Shown here: piece by piece, positions 45,676 to 55,167 of the stretch | Layout: every line of letters begins with the position of its first letter | How positions within the stretch are numbered: position 1 is the first letter of the stretch | NCBI RefSeq assembly: GCF_003287875.1 | Contig: NZ_QMKK01000016.1 | Location: 1 to 64,000, forward strand | Source: Martinezella tropici | Lineage (GTDB): Bacteria > Pseudomonadota > Alphaproteobacteria > Rhizobiales > Rhizobiaceae | Reading direction: 5' to 3' | Length of the DNA: 64,000 nt | Program-made: the position numbers and the translations under genes | Notes under the pieces: model-generated | Seen by the model: the letters and a program-made list of their open reading frames with translations, nothing else | Told to the model about the DNA's origin: nothing | Databases searched by the model: none

Positions 45676-46482
45676 ATGACGGGAATCATGCAGGGTAAGC
45701 GCGGCCTCATCATGGGCGTCGCAAACAATCACTCGATTGCCTGGGGTATTTCGAAGGCGCTTGCTGCCGAAGGCGCGGAACTGGCTTTCACCTTTCAGGG
45801 TGAGGCGCTCGGCAAGCGCGTCAAGCCGCTCGCAGCCGAAGTCGGTTCGGATTTCCTGCTGCCTTGCGATGTCGAGGATCTGGCTTCCGTTGATGCCGTC
45901 TTCGACGCGATCAAGGAGCACTGGGGCAGGCTTGATTTCATTGTCCACGCCATCGGCTTTTCCGACAAGAACGAGCTGAAGGGGCTCTATGCCAACACCA
46001 CGCGGGAGAATTTCACCCGCACCATGATAATTTCCTGCTTCTCCTTCACCGAGATCGCGAAGCGCGCCGCCGAACTGATGACCGAAGGCGGCAGCATGCT
46101 GACGCTGACCTATAATGGTTCGACGCGCGTTATTCCGAACTACAATGTCATGGGCGTCGCCAAGGCGGCGCTTGAGGCTTCCGTTCGTTATCTCGCCGCC
46201 GATTACGGCCCGCGCGGTATTCGCGTCAACGCCGTTTCCGCCGGCCCGATCCGCACGCTCGCCGGCGCCGGCATTTCCGACGCCCGTGCCATCCTGTCGT
46301 GGAACCAGCGCAACGCGCCGCTGCGCAAGTCTGTTACCATCGACCAGGTCGGCTCGTCGTCGCTCTACCTCCTGTCGGATCTGGCGGCAGGCGTCACCGG
46401 CGAAGTCCATTTTGTCGATGCCGGTTACAACATCACCTCCATGCCGACGCTGGAAACGCTGTCGAGCGCGGACGCCGAGTAA
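45676..46482 (+). CDS. fabI: Enoyl-ACP reductase (NADH)
   Basis: A 268-residue short-chain reductase completing each elongation cycle. The triad Y146, Y156 and K163 falls at the same numbers as in E. coli FabI; the NAD site is GVANNHSIAWGI (14-25). It begins 4 bp after fabB. Confidence 0.95.
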   Translation: MTGIMQGKRGLIMGVANNHSIAWGISKALAAEGAELAFTFQGEALGKRVKPLAAEVGSDFLLPCDVEDLASVDAVFDAIKEHWGRLDFIVHAIGFSDKNELKGLYANTTRENFTRTMIISCFSFTEIAKRAAELMTEGGSMLTLTYNGSTRVIPNYNVMGVAKAALEASVRYLAADYGPRGIRVNAVSAGPIRTLAGAGISDARAILSWNQRNAPLRKSVTIDQVGSSSLYLLSDLAAGVTGEVHFVDAGYNITSMPTLETLSSADAE

Positions 46483-46548
46483 GCGCGCTGATCTCAATCG
46501 CCCTCCCGGTCTTTGGCCGGGGGGATCATTTTCCGGATATCCTTCCCG

Positions 46549-47127
46549 ATGACGTCCAACGAGGCGAAATCCCTCGCATCGACCGAACGGCTCATCCTCC
46601 GCCGCTTTGTGCCGGAGGATTTTAAAGCCTATAGCGCCTACCGCTCCCTGCCGGAAATCTATCGGTTCCTGTATCGCGATCCGCCTTCGCCTGAAGTGAT
46701 GAGAGAGCGTTTCGATCTCAATCTGAACTCTCCTTTCGCCGAGGACGGAGATACGCTGCTATGTGCTGCCATTCGGCGGGAGGATGATGCTTTGGTCGGT
46801 GATGTCAGCCTGACATTCGCAAACAAGGCGGCGCTTCAAGCCGAGCTTGGCTATACCTCCAACCCCGCTTATGCCAGGAAGGGATATGCCACCGAGGCGG
46901 CACAAGCCATGATTACTCTCGGCTTCGAAAAATTCGGCTTTCACCGGATCTTTGCACGGCTGGATGCGAAAAATGCCGGATCCATTGGCGTCGTCGAACG
47001 GCTGGGTCTTCGCCGTGAGGCACTCCTGATCGAAAACGATCGTTTCAACGGCATATGGGGCGATGAATGTGTCTATGCCGTACTGCGCCGGGAATGGGCC
47101 GCAAGGGTGTCGAATTGGACGCGTTAA
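46549..47127 (+). CDS. GNAT family N-acetyltransferase (RimJ/RimL-like)
   Basis: A 192-residue protein. LASTERLILRRFVPEDFKAY at the start and LGYTSNPAYARKGYATEAAQAMI, then FHRIFARLDAKNAGSIGVVERLGLRREA, give the RimJ/RimL branch with the acetyl-CoA pyrophosphate loop. The substrate cannot be told. The start at 46549 has only a weak ribosome-binding site; an in-frame start at 46513 is less likely. Confidence 0.88.
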   Translation: MTSNEAKSLASTERLILRRFVPEDFKAYSAYRSLPEIYRFLYRDPPSPEVMRERFDLNLNSPFAEDGDTLLCAAIRREDDALVGDVSLTFANKAALQAELGYTSNPAYARKGYATEAAQAMITLGFEKFGFHRIFARLDAKNAGSIGVVERLGLRREALLIENDRFNGIWGDECVYAVLRREWAARVSNWTR

Positions 47128-47242
47128 CCTCCATTCGACAAGATTTTACGAAAATTTTAGGTTAATTCTATCTTGCCGGGGATGGCTCGTTACGGCTGGC
47201 GGGAATTCCGATACAAGGCAGGCAATCAACAGTATCTCCTGC

Positions 47243-48511
47243 ATGTCCATCGGTATTCACCAGCCATTTACGGGAACCCCAGCCGTGAACACCATAACTG
47301 TTGCCAGCTCCAAGCTGCTAGATCCGCTGGGCGAGGCGGTACCGCTCGAATCCGCCGCCACTCCAAGGACATTGGGGCCGGATCTGTTGCGGGCGCTTGC
47401 CATCCTCCTCGTCATGCTGGTGCATCTGCCGGTGGAGGCGACGCCGCTGCCGCTCGCCGGCATTAGGCCCTATGGCTGGATCGGCGTCGACATCTTCTTC
47501 GTGCTCAGTGGCTATCTCATTGGAACTCAGTTGATGACGGAAGCCGCGCGGCGCCGCGCCGTCGACTTCAAGGCTTTCTATCTGCGCCGGGCGTTCCGCA
47601 TATTGCCGGCCTTTCTGCTCGTGCTTGCCGTCTATACGTTCTTCCCCTCCCTGCGCGATGCGCCGGCGATGCAATCCGCCTGGCGGTTCCTGACCTTCAC
47701 GGTCAATTTCGGCCTTGATCCTCGCCTGGGCAGCGCATTCACCGAGGCCTGGTCGCTGAGTGTCGAGGAGCATTTCTATCTCGTTCTTCCGGTTCTTGTG
47801 GTCCTGCTCAAGCGGCGAGCGACGGTGGGCTTTGTGACGCTTCTGGTGATGGCGATCGTGATCGCCGGCATAGGCCTGCGGTTTGCGCTCTGGCAGAGCC
47901 ATGTCGGTCCGATTGTCGAAATGCAGGCCTACAGGGAAGCCTTCGCCGTCTATCTCAGGGAGGTCTATTATCCGACATATAACCGGCTTGACGGCTTGAC
48001 CTTCGGCGTCGTTCTGGCGGCGATCCGGCTGTTCAAGCCGCTGCTATGGGAACGGTACATGCCGCCTCACATCGCGCTCGGCATCGGCGGTATGCTCGTG
48101 ACGGCGGCGCTCGTGATCTTCTCCGTTCGCGGGCCGCTCGCCGAAGCCAATGTGCCGCTCGTGTTTCAGCCTCTTCCGGGCGCGGCCGTCGGTTTCCCGA
48201 TGTTTTCGGCGGGGGTGGCAATCATTCTCGGCGCATTGCTGGACCTGCAGCCGAGGATCGGTCGCTGGCATCTTCCAGCCATATCAGGCGTCGCGGCGCT
48301 CTCCTACAGCCTCTACCTCACCCACAAGGGCGTCTACCATCTCGACCAGATGGTGTTCGGCAAGGACAATCTTCTGGGGCTGTCAGGCCTCGTCATCTAT
48401 CTCGCCACCTGCTTCATCGTGTCGGCGACGCTCTGGTTTCTCGTCGAAAGGAACTTCCTGATCCTGCGGGATCATCTGATGCCTCGTGCACGTCGTGCCG
48501 ACGAAGCCTGA
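47243..48511 (+). CDS. Acyltransferase 3 family membrane protein
   Basis: A 422-residue protein with about ten spans. RTLGPDLLRALAILLVMLVHLP and GWIGVDIFFVLSGYLIG are the AT3 signature, with the catalytic His in VHLP and the R-x10-H pattern. EAWSLSVEEHFYLVLPVLV is also diagnostic. Such proteins O-acetylate or acylate surface sugars. Start choice is uncertain: ATG at 47243, or GTG at 47285 nearer the first span. Confidence 0.9.
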   Translation: MSIGIHQPFTGTPAVNTITVASSKLLDPLGEAVPLESAATPRTLGPDLLRALAILLVMLVHLPVEATPLPLAGIRPYGWIGVDIFFVLSGYLIGTQLMTEAARRRAVDFKAFYLRRAFRILPAFLLVLAVYTFFPSLRDAPAMQSAWRFLTFTVNFGLDPRLGSAFTEAWSLSVEEHFYLVLPVLVVLLKRRATVGFVTLLVMAIVIAGIGLRFALWQSHVGPIVEMQAYREAFAVYLREVYYPTYNRLDGLTFGVVLAAIRLFKPLLWERYMPPHIALGIGGMLVTAALVIFSVRGPLAEANVPLVFQPLPGAAVGFPMFSAGVAIILGALLDLQPRIGRWHLPAISGVAALSYSLYLTHKGVYHLDQMVFGKDNLLGLSGLVIYLATCFIVSATLWFLVERNFLILRDHLMPRARRADEA

Positions 48512-48549
48512 TCCATGAAAGAAAGGCGGCCCTTGGTCGCCTTCCTCTC

Positions 48550-49566
48550 TTATTTTTTTGCCCAGAGCACCTTGTAGCGGGCATTGCGGCAGGTCTCGCC
48601 GAATTCCCTGAAATTCTCGGCCAGCACCGGCTCGTAGGGCAGGCCGCGATTGGCGACCAGCATGAGCCGGCCGCCGCCACGCAGCGCCGAGGCGGCCGTC
48701 TTGATCATCGCCTGGCCAAGCGAAGGCTCGGCGGCATGGCCCTCATGGAAGGGCGGGTTCATGATGATCAGGTCGTATTTGTCCTTGACCGGCTCGCTCG
48801 CCAGATCGTGCCAGAAGAAGCGCTGGGCGACCTTCGGGCAGTGCGACAGCAGATTGGCGCGTGCGGCCTCCAGAGCGCCGTAATGGGCCTCGTAGAGGTC
48901 GATGCGTTCGATCCGCGGCGATTTCGTTGCGAGCTCTACGGAAAGATAGCCCCAGCCGGCGCCGAAATCGGCGGCATCGCCGGCAAAGTCGGTCGGCAGG
49001 CGCGAGGCGAGCAGCTCGGAACCGGCATCGACACGGTCATGGGAGAACATGCCGGGCGCCGTGGTGAAGCTGTCGTCGACGAGAGTCGCCGGCTTTGCGA
49101 GCTGCGCTGTCAGTATCTTGATGTCGGCAGGACGCGCAAACCAGAAGGCAACGCCGTGATATTTCGGCATATGCTCGATCGCAAGACCGAAGGCTTCGAT
49201 GCGCTTGCGTAGCGGCTGGATACCATCTTCCTTGCCGCCGGCAACGAGGATGAGACCGCCTTCCTTTACGCGCGCCAGCGCTTCAGCGATATGGTCCTCG
49301 TTCTCGCCCTTGTGCTTGCCGCAAAGCACGAGCGCTCCGTCATAACCTTCGCCTTCGATCTCCGGCGTCACGTTGATGCGCTGCGCCTGCAGCTGGCGAT
49401 AGAAGGGACGGAAGCCCTGAACGGCCGAAAGCTCGGCAGCAAATCCCTCCGGCAGCGCAAAGCCCGCTTCGGCGCCGAGAAACAGGATCCGCTGCCCCTC
49501 GCCGGGCGCGTCGATGGTGCCGGAGGCAAAGGGATGGAACAGGGTCTTCAGGGCATCGCGGCTCAT
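48550..49566 (-). CDS. RsmC-like class I SAM methyltransferase
   Basis: A 338-residue enzyme with an inactive-looking N-terminal domain (1-150) and a catalytic C-terminal domain: motif I DFGAGWGYLS (200-209) and IMNPPFHEG (268-276), the latter typical of 16S rRNA guanine N2 methyltransferases RsmC/RsmD. Likely modifies 16S rRNA. Confidence 0.9.
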   Translation of the reverse strand: MSRDALKTLFHPFASGTIDAPGEGQRILFLGAEAGFALPEGFAAELSAVQGFRPFYRQLQAQRINVTPEIEGEGYDGALVLCGKHKGENEDHIAEALARVKEGGLILVAGGKEDGIQPLRKRIEAFGLAIEHMPKYHGVAFWFARPADIKILTAQLAKPATLVDDSFTTAPGMFSHDRVDAGSELLASRLPTDFAGDAADFGAGWGYLSVELATKSPRIERIDLYEAHYGALEAARANLLSHCPKVAQRFFWHDLASEPVKDKYDLIIMNPPFHEGHAAEPSLGQAMIKTAASALRGGGRLMLVANRGLPYEPVLAENFREFGETCRNARYKVLWAKK

Positions 49567-49636
49567 GGGCGTGGTCTCGTTATTGTTTCGTTGGTCGGGC
49601 CTGCGGGCGGGTTTCTGTCTGTGTGCTTGTCCCTCA

Positions 49637-49676
49637 CCCTAGCCCTCTCCCCGTTGGGACGGGGAGAGGGCTAGGG
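49637..49676. repeat. Perfect 16-bp inverted repeat
   Basis: CCCTAGCCCTCTCCCC and its complement around GTTGGGAC. A common type of GC-rich intergenic hairpin in rhizobia; there is no T run, so termination is uncertain. Confidence 0.8.
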
Positions 49677-49736
49677 CAAGGGGCCGGGCACAGAACTTCG
49701 GAAAAACCGAGATCGCCAGCCTCTTCAATATAAAAA

Positions 49737-49760
49737 GGGCGCGGAAAAGATCCCGCGCCC
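49737..49760 (-). terminator. Terminator of pnp
   Basis: GGGCGCGG and CCGCGCCC pair; the minus strand continues with a run of five T. It lies 24 bp beyond the pnp stop codon. Confidence 0.85.
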
Positions 49761-49783
49761 CGGAACTTGGATGAAGGCGCAGC

Positions 49784-51922
49784 TTATTCGGCCGCGTCGT
49801 CCTTCTTCTTGTCGGCAGCGATTTCCTGGCCGGTCGCCTGGTCGACGACCTTCATGGACAGGCGAACCTTGCCACGCTCGTCGAAGCCGAGCAGCTTGAC
49901 CCAGACCTTGTCGCCTTCCTTGACGACGTCCTGCGTCTTGGCAACGCGCTCGGAAGCGAGCTGCGAGATGTGGACGAGACCGTCACGGGCGCCGAAGAAG
50001 TTGACGAAAGCGCCGAAGTCGGCGGTCTTTACGACCGTGCCTTCGTAGATCTGGCCGACTTCCGGTTCAGCGACGATCGAGTGGATCCACTTGCGGGCCG
50101 CTTCGATTTCTTTGCCGGAGGAGGAGGCGATCTTGACGGTGCCGTCGTCCTCGATGTTGATCTTCGCACCGGTCTTTTCGACGATTTCGCGGATGACCTT
50201 GCCGCCGGAGCCGATGACTTCGCGGATCTTGTCGACCGGGATGTTCATCACTTCGATGCGCGGTGCGAATTCGCCGAGCTGGCCGCGGCTCTCGGAAATG
50301 GCCTTGGCCATTTCGCCGAGGATGTGTAGACGACCGCCCTTCGCCTGGTTCAGGGCGACATTCATGATCTCTTCGGTGATGCCTTCGATCTTGATGTCCA
50401 TCTGCAGTGCGGTGATACCGGATTCGGTGCCGGCGACCTTGAAGTCCATGTCGCCGAGGTGGTCTTCGTCACCCAGGATGTCGGAGAGAACGGCGAAACG
50501 CTCTTCTTCCTTGATCAGGCCCATGGCGATACCGGCAACCGGCTTTGCCAGCGGCACGCCGGCATCCATCAGCGCCAGCGAGGTACCGCAAACGGTCGCC
50601 ATTGAGGACGAGCCGTTGGACTCGGTGATCTCAGAGACGACGCGCAGCGTATAGGGGAACTGTTCCGCCGTCGGCAGCATCGGGTGGACAGCGCGCCAGG
50701 CGAGCTTGCCATGGCCAATTTCACGGCGGCCCGGAGAACCCATGCGGCCGGTTTCACCGACCGAGTAGGGCGGGAAGTTGTAGTGCAGCATGAAGTTTTC
50801 TTTGTACATGCCGGTCAGGCTGTCGACATACTGCTCGTCTTCGCCGGTGCCGAGCGTGGCAACCACGATCGCCTGCGTCTCGCCGCGGGTGAAGAGGGCG
50901 GAGCCGTGCGTGCGCGGCAGCAGGCCGACTTCGGCGAGAATCGGGCGGACCGTCTGCAGGTCACGGCCGTCGATGCGGCTGGAGGTATCGAGGATGTTCC
51001 AGCGAACGATCTTCGCCTGCAGGTGCTTGAAGATGGCGCCGACTTCCTCGGCCGTGTACTTGGCTTCGCCTTCTTCGGGCAGGAAGTGTGCCTTGACCTT
51101 CGCCTTGACGGCGTCGACGGCGGCATAGCGATCAGCCTTCTGCGTGATCTTGTAGGCGTCGCGCAGTTCGGCTTCGGCAAGGCCGAGCATTTCCTTCTCG
51201 AGCTCGGAGTAGTCTTCCGGCTGGAAGTCACGGGGCTCCTTGGCGGCGACTTCGGCGAGCTTGATGATTGCGTCGATGACAGGCTGGAAGCCGCGGTGAC
51301 CGAACATGACGGCTCCGAGCATGACGTCTTCAGGCAGTTCCTTGGCTTCGGATTCGACCATCAACACGGCTTCCTGCGTGCCGGCGACGACGAGGTCGAG
51401 GCTCGATTCGTCCATCTCGTCGAGATGCGGGTTGAGCACGTATTCGCCGTTGATGTAGCCGACGCGAGCGCCGCCGATCGGGCCCATGAAGGGGACGCCG
51501 GAGAGCGTCAGGGCAGCCGAAGTTGCGACCATCGACAGGATATCGGGATTGTTTTCCAAGTCATGCTGGATAACGGTGACGACGACCTGCGTGTCGTTCT
51601 TGTAGCCTTCCGGGAAAAGCGGGCGGATCGGGCGATCGATCAGGCGCGAAACGAGCGTTTCGTTTTCGCTCGGACGGCCCTCGCGCTTGAAGTAGCCGCC
51701 GGGGATCTTGCCGGCTGCGTAGGTCTTTTCCTGGTAGTTGACGGTGAGCGGGAAGAAGTCCTGACCCGGCTTCGGCGCCTTGGCGGAAACGACGGTCGCA
51801 AGCACCACGGTCTCGCCGTAGGTGGCGACGACGGCGCCATCGGCTTGGCGGGCGATCTTGCCGGTTTCGAGCTTCAGCGGGCGGCCTGCCCACTCGATTT
51901 CGACGGTATGGATATCGAACAT
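49784..51922 (-). CDS. pnp: Polyribonucleotide nucleotidyltransferase (PNPase)
   Basis: A 712-residue phosphorolytic 3'-5' exoribonuclease of the degradosome. It has two RNase PH domains (first from [16 protein letters not shown]; second with [14 protein letters not shown]), a KH domain ([22 protein letters not shown]) and a C-terminal S1 domain ([26 protein letters not shown]). Start at 51922 with AAGGA ahead; the open frame to 52090 is untranslated leader. Confidence 0.98.
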   Translation of the reverse strand: MFDIHTVEIEWAGRPLKLETGKIARQADGAVVATYGETVVLATVVSAKAPKPGQDFFPLTVNYQEKTYAAGKIPGGYFKREGRPSENETLVSRLIDRPIRPLFPEGYKNDTQVVVTVIQHDLENNPDILSMVATSAALTLSGVPFMGPIGGARVGYINGEYVLNPHLDEMDESSLDLVVAGTQEAVLMVESEAKELPEDVMLGAVMFGHRGFQPVIDAIIKLAEVAAKEPRDFQPEDYSELEKEMLGLAEAELRDAYKITQKADRYAAVDAVKAKVKAHFLPEEGEAKYTAEEVGAIFKHLQAKIVRWNILDTSSRIDGRDLQTVRPILAEVGLLPRTHGSALFTRGETQAIVVATLGTGEDEQYVDSLTGMYKENFMLHYNFPPYSVGETGRMGSPGRREIGHGKLAWRAVHPMLPTAEQFPYTLRVVSEITESNGSSSMATVCGTSLALMDAGVPLAKPVAGIAMGLIKEEERFAVLSDILGDEDHLGDMDFKVAGTESGITALQMDIKIEGITEEIMNVALNQAKGGRLHILGEMAKAISESRGQLGEFAPRIEVMNIPVDKIREVIGSGGKVIREIVEKTGAKINIEDDGTVKIASSSGKEIEAARKWIHSIVAEPEVGQIYEGTVVKTADFGAFVNFFGARDGLVHISQLASERVAKTQDVVKEGDKVWVKLLGFDERGKVRLSMKVVDQATGQEIAADKKKDDAAE

Positions 51923-52246
51923 ATCTTGTCCTTGCATGATGCGGGAAAAGGCGCCGTGGCCGACGATTTCGGCAGGGCGCATCTTCAACCGCACGAAATG
52001 TGACGCATCACGGGCAAGACAACGAGAGGCTTTCGAAGATCGGCCGAAGCGCGAAGCTTCGGCTGAAAGCATCCGGCAATCCTGCCCCATGACAGGTCAA
52101 CGGTTGTTGTTGGCAGCACCGGCCCATCCGGCCTGCCGGCAGCTTCGCGGCGCGCCGTTGCAAGGCGCAAGCGAAACAGTCTTAGGGGTTCATACCCCTC
52201 ATAAGCAACCGGCGGGCGTTCAGGTGAACGCCCGCCGGAAATTCCG
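51923..52246 (-). other. rpsO-pnp intergenic region
   Basis: 324 bp. It holds the rpsO terminator palindrome (52209-52238), a second small hairpin AGGGGT-TCAT-ACCCCT at 52184-52199, and the pnp leader. In enterobacteria this region is the place of RNase III cleavage and PNPase autoregulation; whether that applies here is unknown. Confidence 0.5.
52209..52238. terminator. rpsO terminator hairpin
   Basis: CCGGCGGGCGTTCA pairs perfectly with TGAACGCCCGCCGG. It begins 9 bp after the rpsO stop on the minus strand. The T run is weak, so some read-through into pnp is likely. Confidence 0.75.
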
Positions 52247-52516
52247 TTAGCGGCGGATACCGAGGTTGGTGATCAGCTTGGTATAACGGCCTTCGTCCTT
52301 CTTCTTGAGGTAGTCAAGAAGCGAGCGCCGGCTAGAAACCATCGTCAGGAGACCACGACGGGAGTGGTTGTCCTTCTTGTGGTCCTTGAAGTGTTCCGTG
52401 AGGTTGTTGATGCGCTCGGTCAGGATCGCAACCTGGACTTCCGGAGAACCGGTGTCGCCTTCGGCGGTCGCATATTCCTTGATCAGCGCAGCCTTGCGCT
52501 CAGCAGTGATCGACAT
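52247..52516 (-). CDS. rpsO: 30S ribosomal protein S15
   Basis: An 89-residue protein that binds 16S rRNA early in assembly. [15 protein letters not shown] and [22 protein letters not shown] are diagnostic. AAAGGA precedes the ATG. First gene before pnp. Confidence 0.98.
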   Translation of the reverse strand: MSITAERKAALIKEYATAEGDTGSPEVQVAILTERINNLTEHFKDHKKDNHSRRGLLTMVSSRRSLLDYLKKKDEGRYTKLITNLGIRR

Positions 52517-52669
52517 CGGATGGTCCTTTCTATGAGAGGAGATTGAAGTCGCCAAACGCCGGGATGTCGTCCAGCATTGGCCGCGAATGCAATCAGGCAC
52601 GCCTGATGCTGGCGCTGCCTATAAACCAAATGAGCGGCAATTGAAAGAGGGTTGTCCCCCCGGGCGGCT

Positions 52670-53521
52670 TCAGCGCCCCGCCATGGCGTTCCGGATCATG
52701 GCGTCGTAGCCTTCTGGATCCTGCAGCATGGCAAAATGGCTGGCGTCCTTCAGGATGACGAGCTTCGCGCCCGGAATCTCTTTCGCCATCATCTCAGTGT
52801 GGTCCAGCTTCACCGCTTCGTCATGGTCGCCGATGGCAAGCGTCACCGGCACCGTGATCTTTCCGAGGTCGGCTGCGGTCCATGCCGGCTGCGTCGCCCA
52901 CATTTGCGAGATCTGGTTGACGAAGGCGTCATATTCGTTCGGGGTCGGCGACAGCTTCCTGTAATAGTCGCCGGCGACGTTGATGTAGTCGTTGAAGGTC
53001 TTGTTGCTCATGACATCGGGCTTCACGCCGTCGGTCGTGACATTGGCGGCTTGCGCGATCACGCGGGTCAGCTTTTCGGGATATTTCATCGCCACATCGA
53101 TGCCGATGATGCCGCCATCGGACCATCCGACCAGCGTCACCTTACCGATCTTCAGGTGGTCGAGCAGCGCAGCATAATCCGAAGTCATCAGGTCGTAGCC
53201 GAAGGGCTGTTCGCTGCGCGTCGAGCGGCCATGCCCGCGGCTGTCGGCGACGATGACGAGATGATCTCTCGCGAAATCGGCAACCTGAGCGCCCCAGACA
53301 TCGGCATTTCCGAGGCCGCCATGAATGAAGAGGATCGGGTCGCCTGCGCCATATTCAGCATAATACATCTTGATGTCGTTAACATCGGCCATGCCGCTCG
53401 TCTTCGGTTGCGGCATTGGAGGAAATGGCGGTAGCCCGGCCCATCGCTCGGCGGATTGGGCGTTCGCAACTGCCAGAAACAGAGAAAGGAATGCAACTAT
53501 TCCGAATGCAATTCTGCGCAT
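52670..53521 (-). CDS. Exported alpha/beta-hydrolase
   Basis: A 283-residue hydrolase. Signal peptide MRRIAFGIVAFLSLFLAVAN with cleavage near AQSA. Catalytic S134 in GWSDGG, Asp in AIGDHDEAV and His in DASHFAML; oxyanion HGG near 68. Probably a periplasmic esterase or peptidase. The start at 53521 has AAAGGGGG ahead. It stands between the rpsO and truB units and is not part of that core cluster in function. Confidence 0.88.
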   Translation of the reverse strand: MRRIAFGIVAFLSLFLAVANAQSAERWAGLPPFPPMPQPKTSGMADVNDIKMYYAEYGAGDPILFIHGGLGNADVWGAQVADFARDHLVIVADSRGHGRSTRSEQPFGYDLMTSDYAALLDHLKIGKVTLVGWSDGGIIGIDVAMKYPEKLTRVIAQAANVTTDGVKPDVMSNKTFNDYINVAGDYYRKLSPTPNEYDAFVNQISQMWATQPAWTAADLGKITVPVTLAIGDHDEAVKLDHTEMMAKEIPGAKLVILKDASHFAMLQDPEGYDAMIRNAMAGR

Positions 53522-53613
53522 GTTTGCCCCCTTTGGACGGGCCATGATGGCCCGTCGGGGAGCATATCGCATAGCCATTGCGCTGCAATAGCGCTATTTC
53601 TGGCTGAGTTTGG

Positions 53614-54546
53614 CTAGCCGAATACGCGCTTCGGACGAAATTCGCCCTGGCCGATTTCGCCGATGGCGATCAGCTTGCCGCGTGCCGTGGCATAGGCCTC
53701 GGTTTCGGCGACCGGAGCATCGCGGCCGCGCACGAGGATAGGGTTGCCCATCTTCAGACGGTGCGCCTGGTCGTCGCTGATGACGAGGTGCGGCAGCGAA
53801 GAAAGAGCTTCCGCCGTGTCGATCAGCAGCGCATCGAGGGCTGCGAGCCGCTCATCCGCGTCCTCGATCTCTTCGAGCGCCACGAGATCGGCAAGCGGCA
53901 CCATCGCCTCTTCGGCGAAGGGTGCGACGAAGCTGCGGCGCAGGCCGGAAATATGGCCGTAGCAGCCGAGATCGCGGCCGAAATCGCGGGCAAGTGCGCG
54001 TACATAGGTGCCTTTACCGCACTCGACTTCGAAATGCGCCGTATTGGCATCCGGGCAGGCAAGCAGCGTCAGGCGGAAAATCTCGACTTCACGCGAGGGG
54101 ATCTCGACCGTCTCGCCTTCGCGGGCAAGGTCATAGGCACGCTCGCCTGATATTTTGATGGCGGAGAACTGCGGCGGGATCTGGTTGATGACACCCGTAT
54201 AGTTCGGCAGCAGCGCGCGAATATCCTCTTCGCTCGGACGCTTGTCGGAGGTGGCGGTGACTGCGCCCTCGAGGTCGTCGGAAGCGCGTTCCTCACCCCA
54301 GGTCACGGTGAATTCATAGATCTTGCGGCCGTCCATGACATAGGGGACCGTCTTGGTGGCGTCGCCGAGCGCGATTGGCAGCATGCCGGACGCGAGCGGA
54401 TCGAGCGTCCCGGCATGACCGGCCTTCTGGGCCTTGAACAGCCACTTGATCTTGGAAACGGCTTCGGTCGAGCCGAAATCCACCGGCTTGTCGAGGATGA
54501 GCCAGCCCGAAATCGGGCGGCCCTTGGGCTTGCGTGGTTTGGACAT
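53614..54546 (-). CDS. truB: tRNA pseudouridine-55 synthase
   Basis: A 310-residue enzyme making pseudouridine 55 in tRNA. Catalytic D49 in [15 protein letters not shown]; also [14 protein letters not shown] and [12 protein letters not shown]. It starts 12 bp after rbfA. Confidence 0.97.
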   Translation of the reverse strand: MSKPRKPKGRPISGWLILDKPVDFGSTEAVSKIKWLFKAQKAGHAGTLDPLASGMLPIALGDATKTVPYVMDGRKIYEFTVTWGEERASDDLEGAVTATSDKRPSEEDIRALLPNYTGVINQIPPQFSAIKISGERAYDLAREGETVEIPSREVEIFRLTLLACPDANTAHFEVECGKGTYVRALARDFGRDLGCYGHISGLRRSFVAPFAEEAMVPLADLVALEEIEDADERLAALDALLIDTAEALSSLPHLVISDDQAHRLKMGNPILVRGRDAPVAETEAYATARGKLIAIGEIGQGEFRPKRVFG

Positions 54547-54558
54547 TCTCTGTCTCTG

Positions 54559-54966
54559 TTATTGATCTTGGTCGTTGTCGTCGTCGAGATCGCGGCTGAC
54601 CTCGGGCGAGCGCAGAAGCGCGTCGATTTTCTTGTAATTGTCGAAGCTCGTATCGTCGCGGAAGCGGACTTCCGGCATGTACTTCATCTGGCGAAGCTGC
54701 GGGCCGAGGCGGCCGCGGATATATTTCGCATGGCGGTTCAGCGCCTCGATGATGGCGCCATGATCGGCAACGCCAAGGGGGGTCACGAAGGCCGTCGCGA
54801 TCTTCAGATCGGGCGACATACGCACTTCGGAAATGGAGATCACGGTGCGCTCGATCAGGTCGTCGCGCACTTCGCCGCGCTGCAGGACCTGCGTGATCGC
54901 TGAGCGCACCTGCTCGCCGACGCGAAGCATGCGCTGCGAAGGCGCGGAAGAAGTTGGTCTGGTCAT
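54559..54966 (-). CDS. rbfA: Ribosome-binding factor A
   Basis: A 135-residue KH-type factor for 16S rRNA maturation and cold growth. [42 protein letters not shown] and [19 protein letters not shown] are typical. Forms a unit with truB. Confidence 0.96.
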   Translation of the reverse strand: MTRPTSSAPSQRMLRVGEQVRSAITQVLQRGEVRDDLIERTVISISEVRMSPDLKIATAFVTPLGVADHGAIIEALNRHAKYIRGRLGPQLRQMKYMPEVRFRDDTSFDNYKKIDALLRSPEVSRDLDDDNDQDQ

Positions 54967-55114
54967 GGTTGTTCCGTTAGCAGCGTCTCTTGGACGCGAT
55001 AAAGCGGGTCAAATGACTCGATCCGGCGCAAAGGTCAAGGCTGGACAGGCTTAGCGGCTCGCCGGAGGCTCAGAATCCTCACGAAAGCGGCATCCTGCTC
55101 GTCATGCGCAAGAA

Positions 55115-55142
55115 AAAACCGCCGGTTTCGGCCGGCGGTTTT
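55115..55142. terminator. Terminator after infB
   Basis: AAAACCGCCGG and CCGGCGGTTTT form an 11-bp stem with loop TTTCGG. It separates infB from rbfA-truB; the minus strand continues with T residues. Confidence 0.9.
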
Positions 55143-55167
55143 GATATCCTGCAAATCGAAAGATCGC

